The notes under the pieces: model-generated
The model's database searches: none
The model's input: only the letters and a program-made list of their open reading frames with translations
What the model was told of the DNA's origin: nothing
Source of the DNA: Malania oleifera
Taxonomy: Eukaryota > Streptophyta > Magnoliopsida > Santalales > Ximeniaceae
DNA: 64,000 nucleotides
NCBI RefSeq assembly: GCF_029873635.1
Contig: NC_080418.1
Span: forward strand, 16,701,388 to 16,765,387
Direction: 5' to 3'
Translations under genes and position numbers: made by a program
In this document: positions 25,498 to 36,600 of the stretch, piece by piece
Layout of the letters: each line of letters starts with the position of its first letter
How positions within the stretch are numbered: the stretch's first letter is position 1

Positions 25498-27717
25498 TGT
25501 AATGCCCCGACCCGTCATGTGGGCCCGTGGTGCTACTTTGGTAACGTCTGTGTACTTGATACCATAATTGATAATATAAATGTAGCGAAAACAAATAAAA
25601 TAGTCTCCATAGTCCATTACCAGAGTTCTATGTTACTAATATACATCAAAGTCTCTCGATGCTCAAAATACAAATTGTAGTACAATACCAAAAACTAACT
25701 CAGTCCATACACCCACATTACATACTCAGGGGCTTCAAACCCAACTTAAATACAAAAGAGTTCTTACGAACACTCACAAAAATGAACTGGCTATCACCCC
25801 ACCCCAGAGTTCGCTAAAATCGACCTCGAAATGGTCCTGAAAAGATAATTTGTATATTAGGGTGCGACACTAATTCTTAGTAAGGCAGATAAAGTTAACA
25901 TCAGTGCGTGGTCAGCATGTATTTAGTGTTTATAGAAAACATCCATCCTCTGTATAACCGAAATTAGCTATTTTACGTTGTACTCACTTTACATAGTTGA
26001 AAATACTCATCTTATTTCCATAGTATAAATAGTTTAGTAAATAAGTAACATTATTTACATAAATCTACATAATGCATAAAAGACACTCCCTCGGACTAAA
26101 CACCATTTACTTCCCCCATGGTACGGGTTGTGTGGCTCGAAGGCAGAACTTAGCCTTGGGGGATCAACCCAGACTAAGTCAAATCATTCGTCTGCTAATT
26201 CACCTGGAGGCATTCGCAACCCAGTTGCAGGTCCGATTGCCTTACCACTTCCTGGTCCGGACTTCCAACGAAGGTAACACCTCTCCATAGGCTAATCAGC
26301 TGAAACCACCCTACACTTCTATCCAGAACAGTATGGGTGCACATGGTCAACTACTGAATCTATAGCAACGGTACCATACTCATAATACAACTGGTCCTCA
26401 AGGTTCCTAAAGCATATCATGCAATTTAAGTAATAAAAACTATAGTTCAAACTCATTGCGTATAAAACCTGTCAGATTATAAAACCTGGCCCCCGACCGT
26501 CATATACAACTCGTCTCACAGCCTCTAAACAAATCCCAGCCCCCCGACCGTCATATAAAACTCAGCTCACAACCACTAAACAAATCCCAACCCCCGACCG
26601 TCATATAAAACTCAGCTCATAGTCGCTAAACAAATCCCGACCCCCAACTGTTATATAAAACTCGGCCTACAACCGTCATATCAAATCCCTTTATTTTTCA
26701 CAAACATATCCATTATTTTGCAAACATTCACAAACTCGGCTATACAATAACCCCCAAAATAACATTCACCTACCACACGATTTTAGTATTTAAACGTAGT
26801 CCATAAATAATCAACAATTACGTCTTAATATATTTAATTGATAAACAACCGTTAACTGTCCATATTATTCAAAATACCCTATCATATATCCTAGGTTTGA
26901 AAAGTCCATTTTGAATGGTTGGTTTTCAAAATAACAACTAAAAACATAAATATACATACATACGAAGCAATCTGATCGGTTCAACTTTAATAAAATCCTT
27001 ACTTAACTTAATCCCCTTACCTGTTTACTGAGAGAGTTCCTACAACGCTCCTAAAGTCCACCCTACGGCGATACGGAGCCCAAAACCCTGAAAACGTATT
27101 TCTCTCTGATTAATCAACTCAAATCCCAAATTAACAACTATTAAATATCCCTAGGCCCATACACCCCATTTAACTAATTACATGCTAAACAGATGGCCCT
27201 TTTCTACCCTTACCTTAACTTTGGGGTGATGCCTAGAAAGACCCCATTCAAAAATCCACTCTGCTAAACTTGTAAAGAAACGCCCCTAGATCCTCATGGT
27301 AACTTCCGATCGTCAATTTGGGCGACAAATGACGAGAAATCGTAGAGAGAGGGAGTGGGGCGCAGTTTAGAGAGAGAGAGAAAGAGAGAGATATTTGATT
27401 TATTGATCAAGAAGTAATTCCAAAGCTATTTATAGGTTGTTGACCTGACACAGTTCATCGACAAAAAGGAGTCTTCATCGACAAATTGTAGAAGAACATT
27501 CATTGACGAAAGAAGGATTCGTCGACGAACCGTATGCCTGAAATTCCTCTCGGTATTTCTTCATCAACGACGCCTGAATTTCGTCAACGAGTCACAGAAG
27601 GACCTTCATAGATGAAAATAGGGAATTCATCAACGAGTCCTGCTGTTTGCCCTCCTAAAATTTTTCTTCCTTCCTTTCTTATTTATTTCCTTTATTTTCT
27701 GGGTTTGGGTTTCTACA
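25498..27717 (-). repeat. 5' LTR of nested gypsy, 2220 bp
   Basis: Complete LTR: on the minus strand TGTAGAAACC...GGCATTACA, followed by the primer site AGTGGTATCAGAGCC. It contains four copies of a unit of about 56 bp (26470-26690, core CCGACCGTCATATAAAACTC), a GA-rich tract near 27370 and a series of TTCGTCGACGA-type inverted motifs at 27450-27640. The frame at 26072-26290 is noncoding. Confidence 0.88.
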
Positions 27718-28680
27718 TGGTCAATTGGAAAAATCCCAAAATTTCTGAAGATTGACTTACAATCAAATTATCAATAGTTAAGATTTGGGAATTAAACATC
27801 CCAAAGATGGAATTTAGTACACAGTATGATCACTTCAAGTTCCTTGTGTTACCGTTTGGGGTTACCAATGCACCTTACATTTTCATGGATATGATGAATC
27901 AAGTTATTCAACCATACTTAGATCAATTTATTATAGTTTTTATAGATGATTTTTGATATATTCAAAGACTCAAGAAGAGCATGAACAACATTTGTGATTA
28001 ATTTTACAAACATTACAGGAGCATCAGTTATATGCTAAAGAGGAAATGCGAGTTCTGGACAACTAGTGCAAAATTTTTGGGTCATGTTATAATCTAAGAA
28101 TGGTTATCTATTGGTTCTTCTAATGTTGATGTTGTATTGAGTTGGGAAACTCCTAAAAATGCGACTTATATTCATAGCTTCCTGAGTTTGGCAGGGTATT
28201 ATTGCAAGTTTGTGCGGAATTTTTCTAGAATGTATGTGCCACTGATTAAGTTGACAAGGAAAGGAAAGAAATTTGTGTGGAGTGAAGAATAAGAATGAGA
28301 GTTTCAATAATTAAAACATCGATTAACAATAGTTCTAACAGTAACTCTTCCAAATAATGAGGGTCGTTATGTTGAATTTATAGATGCTTCCTTGAATGGA
28401 TTAAGATGTATATTGATGCAAAAGGAAAAGGTGGTTGCCTATGGATCATGACACTTAAAGCCTCACACGGGCAATTATACAACCCATGACTTGGACTTAG
28501 CTGCTTTTATGTTTTTATTAAAATTATAGCGTTCAAATATATAAGGAAATAAATTTGAATTGTATTCAGATGATAAAAGCCTTAAATACCTCTTTATTCA
28601 GAAGGAATTTTATTTTAGAATTAGAGGATGATAAAGGGAGAAAGGTTATGTCAATGTAGGATCTTTGGGAAATGAAAAAT
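27718..28680 (+). pseudogene. RT and RNase H remnant of outer gypsy element
   Basis: Plus-strand frames read FSTQYDHFKFLVLPFGVTNA and QPYLDQFIIVFIDDF (the RT catalytic FIDD is intact but a stop follows). RNase H comes next, with FIDASLNGLRCILMQKEKVV, YTTHDLDLAAF and SDDKSLKYLF. Several stops and at least one frameshift are present. The integrase that should follow is missing: the sequence passes within about 200 bp to the 3' polypurine region near 28850. The upstream RT part was lost or displaced by the nested insertion at 27717. Confidence 0.8.
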
Positions 28681-28876
28681 GAGAATTAAAGTTGTTGAAT
28701 GTTGGTGTTGACGCAATGAGTATTAGAATAGGAGGTGTAACCTATAGTTCGTGTTAGTTATCAATTTTAATAGGATTCTTCATTAGATAACTTATAATAT
28801 ATTGTTGGGTTCATGATAGTTTTCATTTGGAGTTGATGGTTAACAAATTTCGAGGACGAAATTTTTATGAGTAGAA

Positions 28877-29005
28877 TATAATGACCCCAAAAATCATAGG
28901 CATGGAAGAATAAATATATATATATATTAAAATTAAAAATTAAATTAAATTAAATAATTATTTAAGTAATAAGAATTATTAATTTAATAATATAATATAA
29001 CATTA

Positions 29006-29036
<31 letters not shown>

Positions 29037-29118
29037 GATAAATAAGGATACTTCCTAAGAGGAAGTATCCTAATCCCAATTTCAATTTCAAACCCACCCC
29101 ACCCCCTGTGGTCGTAGC

Positions 29119-29161
<43 letters not shown>

Positions 29162-30346
29162 ATTTCTCGTCATTTCTCAGCCGGATTGAAAAACAAACAT
29201 CATATCCGGGTCCTAACTCCGCCCCTAAACACTTTAACCGAAATGGATTTGTCGTTGGGACATTGTAGGCACCAGCTAAGTTAAGAGAAATAGATTATGT
29301 CAAGTATTTTAGAAAATTTATCCGATTATATTGAAGCACGTGAATTTGATTAGATTTGTGTTAATTAAAATATGCCTGATCTACATTGAGTATGAGAAAT
29401 TAATTATATTTATGTTCAGATTTTATCTTAAAAATATGTCTGAGTTAAGTTAAACTATAGGGATTTGATTATATCAATTTTTTGGCAATATTTTGGAATT
29501 GAATTAAATATGTGAAATTAATTCTACCCTTGTTGTTAGCAAAAATATATTTTTCCTAGACAGTTATTATATTATAGATTATCACTCAAATTGTGTGACA
29601 TGAGTATAATTATTTTTATCACATAAATGAGCTTGTTAGAATATTTTATGTCTATTCAGAACAAGTACGATATGATAATGGTTTTCAAAAAATGTTATAA
29701 ATATTATGGAATTATGATATGACAGTTCAACCGGCTTAATGTCGTGTTTAGTATGATATGACAGTTTAACAGGCTTAATGTTGTGATCAGTATATTATAA
29801 CAGTTTAGCCGGTTTAATGCCGTAGTCAGTATATTATGATAATTTAGTCGGATTAATATTGTGATCAGTTATGGAATGATGATTTTATACAGAAATATGA
29901 TATGACAGTTTTATGCAATATTATGAAAAAATGATATTTATGTTACAGTTCTATTATATGAATTGTATTATATGATATCAGAACCCTGATGGATCAATTA
30001 TGTTCAGAGCACGATACCGTTACTGTTATGAATAGACAGTACCACCACACTTCTTAGATAGAGTGTAGGTGATTGGATAGTTGATTGGACCATTGAAGAG
30101 TAGGATACCCTCTTGGGTTCGGACCAGGGTAGGGGTGTCCAATCGTACTTACAGACACGTTATGTTTGGCTTAGCGTGGTAGGCTAACCATTGCTAAGTC
30201 CCGCCTACGAGATGCACAACTCGATCATGTGGGGTTATTACATGATATTATATGATTGTCCATCTAGGGGGAAATTTAGTTATGTATATGTATATCAGAT
30301 GATTTACGTACTCATAGAAACTTATTATGATAAAGTACGTATTTTC

Positions 30347-30387
<41 letters not shown>

Positions 30388-30798
30388 GTCTGTGTGTGAG
30401 TACAGATTTGCCAAATTTATTAGTTAAAGTCTACTATTTAAAATATATATTTATGCTACACAGAGCTCATGTACACACTGATAATAATCTATTCCTTCTT
30501 ACTGAGAGGTGTCTCACCCCATGATTCTCCAATATTTTTCAGATGCCATATAGAGTATAACAACGATCAGAGTAGTGCAGTAAAGCGTGGGTGGGATAGA
30601 AGGTTTTATTTAGAATAGATCTTTATTAAATTATGTTTTTGATGTATTTAGAATTTTATGGGTGTTAATTGTGATATTGGAAATGATGTTATTATATTGA
30701 GTTAAGTAGTACTCTGGTAATTTGTATTTGAGGTCTTCCGTTATATGAAAATATTATTACAGATGATATCAGAATAGTGGAATTTTCAAGTCGTCACA
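28877..30798 (+). repeat. 3' LTR of outer gypsy element
   Basis: It starts TATAATGACC (TG mutated to TA) after TTTCGAGGACGAAATTTTTA and ends GTCACA at 30798. It holds a (CT)n tract at 29126-29159, (TA)n tracts near 29010 and 30354, and about 500 bp that the 5' LTR lacks. Frames at 30191-30524 are LTR sequence. Confidence 0.82.
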
Positions 30799-30906
30799 AT
30801 TGAAGTTAAAAATTATGAGCCAATTTTAAAATATTAATTATTTATTTATACATAATTTAATATTTTTGTAGCCTCCTAACTTTTTTTTGACTACATATAT
30901 ATTGTA

Positions 30907-31632
30907 AGAGTTTTTTACTAAAATATTAAAGAAAAAAACAAAAAACACAAATATGAAAGAAATGAGAAATAAATACCAAAATGTACCCAACCGACTTTCC
31001 AAAAGTTGGTTGAGGTTTTCCTTTTTTTTTTTAAAGTAAAGGGTCATGTCTTGTTAGCCGCAATTCAAAGGAAAAAAAAAATTGGGGGGGGGGGGGGGGT
31101 TTTGGGGGATAGCATGCACCAGCGGGAAAAGGGGGGGGGGGGGGGCCCATTTAATGCAAAGGGGAAGTAAAAAAGAGGGAAAAATGAAATTTTTTTAAAA
31201 AATTTTGGGAGGAATTAAACAGATTTTTTTTATATTGAAATAATAACTTTTTTTTTATAAAATACAAAAAAAAATTTTAAAAATGTAATATTTTTATAAT
31301 TATTCAATAAACTAAAAACAAGTTACCCAACTTTAATTCCTCCTAACAAATTCAAAATAAATTGCAAAAGTGAAAAAAAAAAATTGCATGCATGCATAAA
31401 ACTGTAAATTGAATTTTAATAATTAATAAATTTAATTATCATTATTATTATTTATAAAAAAGTAGTTATTTTTTTATTTTAAATCCGTAATACATAAATT
31501 TTCTTTTAATGTTTTATTGGTAGATTTAAATTTATTTAAAAAATAAATAACCATAGGTCAAAAGCAATTTCAATAAATAAAAAAAAATTGAACGTGTCGA
31601 GCGAGCCAGCTCAGGGCTTCAATTTATACGTA
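30907..31632 (+). repeat. Left arm of a long inverted repeat (about 720 bp)
   Basis: Its reverse complement matches 36598-37314 along the arm. Shared landmarks are the CCGACTTTCCAAAAGTTGG palindrome, GGGTCATGT...CCGCAATTCAAAGGAAAAA, GGAATTAAACAGAT and, at the inner end, GCTCAGGGCTTCAATTTAT. The arm contains two unusual pure-G runs (16 G at 31084-31099 and 15 G at 31131-31145) where the right arm has interrupted, ordinary sequence. Arms this long suggest a MULE-like or foldback element, but no clean terminus or 9-bp target duplication was found. Confidence 0.72.
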
Positions 31633-31889
31633 GAAATTGTTGGAACTGTTCAAAATTCAACTTGTGAAATTTGTCCCACACTGGAAAAAGTGAGTATTTG
31701 ATAGGTGCTTATATACATGGTGTACCCTAAGACCCAATAAGTTTAAACTTTTTTGTCAAGTTGGTGTTCACTCATGTGTATTAAGTCCACCTTTGGACTC
31801 CTCTAGTGCTAACAGTAACCTGCGGAGTATTATGGGGGATCATGGGGGGTGAAGGCCTTGATAGTTTGAGCAAAAGTTGAATTCCAAGA
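31633..31889. other. Spacer left of long LTR, inside inverted arms
   Basis: It contains TTTGTCCCACACTGGAAAAA and GCTTATATACATGG phrases that look like a plant promoter or UTR region, followed by a short Pro-rich minus-strand frame. No gene was identified. Confidence 0.35.
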
Positions 31890-32759
31890 TGTTGCGGCGT
31901 CTCAGACCCACTAGAGACCACTGGCGTGCGGTTTTGAATTGGGAAAAATGGAAATGAATTTTGAAAATGTGATTTTTGTGGAAAAACAATGTGTGATGGA
32001 GTTGCCACTAACCTTTTGAAGTGCGGTTAGAACACTTGATTGTTACCCCGTTAGGGGTAAAATCAGTTTACGTCACCAGAGTCGGGCTCGGCAGTATGGT
32101 TACGCGAGGGGAAGGTATTAGCACCCCCTACACATCCGTTCTTACAAACGGTACCAGATTAATAAAAAATTATCCCAAAATAAATTTAATAAGCCTTTGA
32201 AAATTACTTCCTTCCAAAAATCAAAGAAAATGCACAAAACAGATACCATATAGGTATTCCCTCAAAACCGGGGCAATCCAATATTCCGAAGAGTTCATAC
32301 CCTTTGTTGCAATCATCAAGATGGAAAATCAAGAATATAGTTTACGAAAATACTCTCCTAGGATTTTGAAATTTCGTAGAGTTTTTCTAAGTAGTAAAAT
32401 ACTATTTCAGAAGGTTTTTAGACTTATTCGAGATGAAAACAATTTTCTGGACCTCAAAACATTTTTTCTAATTTTTTTGGATTTTTGGTGATTTTTTTTC
32501 ATATTTTTCCGAAATTTTAAAATAACAAAAAGACAATTAAGAAAAAACAATGAAAATCAAGTCCCAAAAATATTTTTAAAATTTTCTCCTGGATTTTTCT
32601 GAAATTTTTATGAATTTTTATTGGTTTTCAAAAGTTTAAATATAAAATAAAATAAAAAGCTAAATTGGTTTCATACCGGTTTAGAGGACCCAACCGGTTT
32701 GGGGAGAAAACCGATCAAGGGAGACGAGTCAACCTGTTTAAGGTCTGGTCAAGACCATG

Positions 32760-32995
32760 AGTTTAAAGTGTGTGCATGAGTGTGCAATGATAACAATGTG
32801 TCAATGATATGTGTGCATGAGTATGTGCATGAAGGTGTATAAAAGTGTGTGCAAACAATGTGTAAGGTGTGTGTAAGTGAAATGTGTAAAATGTGTGTAG
32901 ATGAAGTTAGTATCCGATTTAGCATGAATGCATGAGTTAGTATATGAGTTTGTGCAAGTTAGTGAGAGTTAATATGAATTATTATGAGAGCATAT
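32760..32995 (-). repeat. GTGTGCATGAGTG-type low-complexity tract in long LTR
   Basis: Degenerate GTGTG/ATGAGT repeats. The equivalent tract in the LTR at 53774-57440 is the CACACAC-rich segment at 56435-56500, in the matching position just 3' of the PPR fragment in LTR sense. Confidence 0.6.
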
Positions 32996-33269
32996 GAGTT
33001 ATCCGGCTCACCACATTTCCATAAACCTTAACCAAGGCATGTAAACTATGATAGTCATCTCCAAAACAAACAGGACCCCCATACCATGCGACAATTCTAA
33101 CAAGGCCTAGTTTAAGCATTTTATTAAGCAGGTGGTGGAGATTTAGAATTCAAGCACATGTACTGTCTAAGAATAGCATTGATTTGGGCATTTTATCAAG
33201 CAAGTGCTGTGTGGTTAACTGTGGATGCGTGAGATGTGTGAGCTTTAGCGTGTGTCGGTAAACATAGGG

Positions 33270-33578
33270 CTCATTGCACCCCAAGAGATTAAATCTCTCT
33301 CTGGCTTCTTATAGACACAGCTCTTGCAATATCAACACTACCCAATTTAGAATACCCACCAATAACCGCATTCCTCCACTACTTAGCATTCCTCTCCGGC
33401 ATTTCATCGAATAGCCTATACCCATTCTCAACAGCCCCCCAAACAAAACAAGTCATTATGATCGTGTTCCAATTAACCACATGGCACGTAGCCATTTCAT
33501 CAGACAGTTTGCAACCATTGGATCAATTCCCACATTTTTAGTACATACACAGCAAAAATAGACTGAAGGAGGCCCTGC
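33270..33578 (-). pseudogene. Pentatricopeptide-repeat (PPR) gene fragment inside the long LTR
   Basis: After an intron-like stretch ending GTTAAGGTTGCAG (acceptor near 33577), the minus strand reads KLSDEMATCHVVNWNTII, then NGYRLFDEMPERNAK, a stop, and NAVIGGYSKLGSVDIARAV. These are consecutive PLS-type PPR motifs (LFDEMPERNxxxWNAxIGGYxKxG). PPR proteins bind organellar RNA. This copy spans about two repeats and has stops, so it is not functional. It is joined to a PB1 exon by a splice-like boundary, forming a chimera of two unrelated genes. Confidence 0.7.
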
Positions 33579-33690
33579 AACCTTAACAAAAACTAAAACT
33601 CTGGAAATGCACAATGATTCAACACCAACAGCACATATATTTCCTGGAAATTCAAACAAACTAACAAAATGAAGAACATATTAGAATCAA

Positions 33691-33850
33691 ACTCACCAGT
33701 GGATGTCGACGCTCGATCGGAATAGGAGACAGGAAGGTGGATGAGGAGGACACGGGTGTCGCCACCATGGTAACGGAGCTGGCCGTTAGGGTAGCATGGG
33801 AAGATTTTGCCGTCGTAGTTACAGAGGAACTTGTTGGTGGGGGCTCGACG
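33691..33850 (-). pseudogene. PB1-domain exon fragment inside the long LTR
   Basis: The minus-strand frame reads KFLCNYDGKIFPCYPNG, then QLRYHGGDTRVLL. This is the signature of plant PB1 (octicosapeptide/Phox/Bem1p) domains, whose usual form is KFLCSYGGKIxPRxxDGxLRYxGGxTRV. The frame ends at a consensus splice donor (CACTG|GTGAGT, donor at 33691-33696), as in a first exon with its intron start. Only the N-terminal half of a PB1 domain is present. It is GC-rich relative to its surroundings and lies in the LTR sense. The fragment probably derives from a host gene; the exact donor gene is unknown. Confidence 0.65.
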
Positions 33851-35673
33851 ATGTCGTAGGGAGAGACTGAGAGTCCAAGAGAGAGCTTGAGAGTGAGCTG
33901 GGAGGTCTAAGAGGTTCAGCCGCCGTCTACCGCGTGCAGTCTTCATGCCATCGGGAGCAGGTTTGGCTCGTGGGATTCCTTCCCGAACGTGGCGATCGCA
34001 GTTGGGTAACCTTCCCGAATAGCAGGTGGGTCACTATGGCCGTGAGGAATGGCCGAATGCTCTGCAGCAGTGTTGTAGGGATGCGAGGAGGTTGGTGGGG
34101 GCTATCGGGACGGTGATTGTCGCCGGAGTTAATAGGCCGTGTGCTCTGTTGCGTGAGGGTTGTGAGGGTGTGTATGGATGGAGACAAGGTGCTTAGGGGG
34201 TCGAAGTTGCTGCCGTGAGCTATTCCGCGCGTGCTACTGTGGTTGCTGGCCATGAGTGAAGAATGATGGGGCGCGGGCGAGTGAGGGACTGAGTTTGGGA
34301 GAGATGATGGTCGTTGATGGTCATGTGAGGTTGAGGGAGGGGATGGAGAGATGATGAAGTTGGCTGGTGGTTAGGGAGAGAAGAGGGAGCCGAAAGAGAT
34401 GCAGTAAGGTTCGAGGAGTCGCCGGAGTTGCAGACGGAGCTGAGTTACGAGGTAGAGACGATGACGGAGGAGAGATGAGCAATAAGATACCTGTGCAAGG
34501 ATGACGAGAGAGACTAGGTGCAAGGGGGAGAGTTGGAGTTGGTGGCTCACAGCCGAGGGTGGTGGTGATGACGAGAGATAGATAGAGATGGGAGAGCACA
34601 GTTCTTCCTGGAGCTGCTGGAGATGGAGGTGCGGAGGTTTTGGGTGAGCTTGACGAGCCTCGCGTCCGTGGAGATGGTGAAAATGCTGGATAGGGCTGCA
34701 GATGGAGACGTTAGGTGGTGAGGGAGATGGGGAGTGTGACTAGGAAACCAAGGTGTCGAGGACGGGGGAGCGAGCTTGAGTGAGATTAAAGCCATGCGCA
34801 GGTGGTTAGGGAGATGGAGAGGATGAGGCAAGAGAGCTTGAGAGATGGAGGTTGAGAGAGTGGAGCATGAGATTTGCATAGTGTGTTCTGTGAGTGAGAA
34901 ATGGAGAGCGCCCCCCTTACGTGTTTTATCCTCCAGCAACTTGTTTCGCGCCCAAAATCCGTTCCAGCAGAAGGATCATTTTTTCCCTATGCGCACATGC
35001 TTTTTGGTTTGTTTCTTTTTTTTTTCTTTTTTAAAATCAAAAGTCCCAGTTTAAAAATGAAAGACTAAATTCAAAAATTTTAAAAACTCAATTTGAAAGC
35101 TCCATTACAAAAATTTGAAAGACTCGGTTTAAAAATTCAAAGACTCAAAAAAAAATTGAATGACTCAATCTAAAATTAAAAGACTTAACTAGAAAATTGC
35201 AAGACTCAATTTAAGATTAACAGGACCTTAATTAAAAACTTAATTTCCAAATTAAAAGACTCGATTTAAAAACTTAAAAGGACTCTATTTTAAAAATTTC
35301 CTGATCTCATTTTTGAAAACACTAGGACTTGATTTTAAAATAGGACTCCAATTTAAAATAAAACAGGACTTGATTTGAAAACTCGGGACTCAAAGACTTA
35401 ATTTGAAACACTGGATCTCAATTTAAAACACCGGGACTCAATTTGAAATACCGAAACTCGATTAAAAACATCGGGACTCAATTTAAAATACGGGACTCAA
35501 TTTAAAACACCGAAACTCGATGAAAAACATCGGGACTCGGTAAAAAAAAAAACACCGGGGCTCAATTAAAATACCGGAACTCAAACAGGGTCCCCCAATT
35601 TCCGGGATTCGAAGTCAACTTTTATTACGCCGGGTCTTCCCAAAACGGCCTGGTTAAAATTGGGGTGTCGACA

Positions 35674-36300
35674 CATGGTAAGGAAACTGCCCACGGAGAG
35701 GAGGAAAAATCAAGTGGGCTAGGGTTTCAGAAAGCAGAGAGACTCGCAGAGAGGGAGACAAGGGAGACCAAGAGAGAGGAAAGACAGAGCGCGCCAGTTT
35801 TATGAATGAAACGTGTAGAAGTAAAGGGTCGGCGAGCTGATGAGCCTTGACCTAATATATTTCTTAAAAGAAATATATATTTTAGGAAGACAATTTTGTG
35901 TGATACGTGCAGGTCAAAAACTGACTTTTCAAAAGTTGGTCTTTTGACATTTTCAATTTTTTTTTTTTTTTGTGCCTAGATATTTTGTGCAAGTTCTTTT
36001 GTTTTGTTTTGTTTTAAACCCAAACTGACTTTTGAAAAGTCGGTTAGGTAAGAAATATTAAATTTTAAAATTTTCATATATAAAATAATATTTTATTTCA
36101 TTCTTATATGTTAAATAATTTTTTTTATGTAATTAGAAAGTAAAATATCATTTTTTTTCTTAATATTCCCAAAAGTAAATAATTTCAATTTTTTTATATT
36201 GTATTCATTTTTATACAATATTTCAAAATTAAAAAATTAACTTACTTTTTTGGATTCATTTGAAAAATAAATAAAAAGTATAAAATATTTAATATTAAAT
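35674..36300. other. Spacer right of long LTR: UTR-like piece and palindromic motifs
   Basis: The first 190 bp (minus strand) are pyrimidine-rich and include TGAAACCCTAGCCCACTTG, like a plant 5' leader. CTGACTTTTCAAAAGTTGG (35921) and CTGACTTTTGAAAAGTCGG (36026) repeat the palindrome found in the arms near 30991 and 37212. No coding region was recognised. Confidence 0.4.
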
Positions 36301-36394
36301 GACACTTAAACTCAACTCAATGAGTCAAAGACTCATTCGCCGTCACAATCGACCACACCCCCACCACAAAAAATGAAATCACGACCGATCTGTA

Positions 36395-36600
36395 TCAAAC
36401 TCAAACAGGAAACCCTGTTACATCATATTTCCTATTACTGAGAACCCCTGATGGCAAGCTCACCGGCTGAATCATTGGGAACTTCACGTCTTGTTTCGTG
36501 TTTATGAAGTAGTTCCTCGCCGGAAGAGAGAACATCGACTTCCCAGCGAGTTCAAAACTCAGTCAAGGCAGATTCAGTTTCGCAATACTCGATACGTTCA
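36395..36600 (-). pseudogene. Possible aspartyl-protease gene fragment next to right inverted arm
   Basis: The minus strand reads FELAGKSMFSLPARNYFI, then NTKQDVKFPMIQPVSLPSGV, and stops soon after. The LPxxNYFI pattern followed by a short strand and a Ser/Pro-rich loop resembles the C-terminal lobe of plant nepenthesin-type aspartyl proteases. Catalytic motifs are not included. With the arms on either side it looks like gene cargo. The similarity is short, so the family call is tentative. Confidence 0.38.

Larger units (their letters stand above)
18434..27717 (-). mobile_element. Nested Ty3/gypsy retrotransposon (minus), Tekay-like chromovirus
   Basis: On the minus strand: 5' LTR 27717-25498, primer site AGTGGTATCAGAGCCTAG, gag-pol 25066-20561, polypurine tract AAAGGGGGAGAT at about 20251-20240, and 3' LTR 20239 to about 18434. 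The 3' LTR lacks its last 340 bp or so, so the left border and target duplication are lost. Both LTRs share TGTAGAAACC starts, GA-rich tracts, a TATAAATAG box (plus coordinates about 19948-19956 and 27426-27434) and TTCGTCGACGAA repeats. Domain order protease-RT-RNase H-integrase shows Ty3/gypsy. The C-terminal ELEIEIRQKYPQLFKEV resembles the end of Tekay/Del chromodomain elements, so that lineage is an inference. Confidence 0.88.
15762..30798 (+). mobile_element. Old Ty3/gypsy element (plus), split by a nested gypsy element
   Basis: Two related LTRs, 15762-17157 (TGTAATGACC...GTCACA) and 28877-30798 (TATAATGACC...GTCACA), flank degraded internal sequence. The 5-bp flanks ATTAA (15757-15761) and ATTGA (30799-30803) match at four of five bases, as expected of an aged target duplication. 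Internal remains are a 5' segment (17158-18433) and a reverse transcriptase/RNase H segment (27718-28680). The 3' end shows the conserved TTTCGAGGACGAAATTTTTA just before the second LTR. Protease, integrase and most of gag are missing or unreadable. The nested element occupies 18434-27717. Confidence 0.8.
31890..35673 (-). mobile_element. Long LTR (3.8 kb) of Ogre/Tat-like family, carrying PB1 and PPR gene fragments
   Basis: On the minus strand it starts TGTCGACACCCCAATTTTAA, as does the solo LTR at 39936, and ends near GACGCCGCAACA at 31890. The 3' half shares GGGGTAAAATCAGTTTACG- and AGCACCCCCTACACATCCGT-type phrases (plus sense) with 45950-46130 and 57170-57330. Its length fits the other two members. 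A region of degenerate ACTCAATTT...CGGGACTC repeats (35040-35590) follows the start, then a pyrimidine-rich segment, then captured exons (33270-33850). No clear target duplication was found and no primer site adjoins it (only TCTTGGAATTC), so it may be a solo LTR with altered ends or a partial copy. It lies in the spacer of the long inverted repeat. Confidence 0.75.

Noticed and set aside
29126..29159. (CT)n and similar (TA)n, (GA)n tracts as regulatory elements
   Set aside because: Ordinary microsatellites inside LTRs; no evidence of function.
33927..34939. Minus-strand Ser/Pro/His-rich frames of 92-130 codons
   Set aside because: They lie in the pyrimidine-rich transcribed region of the long LTR; several frames are open at once and no domain is visible.
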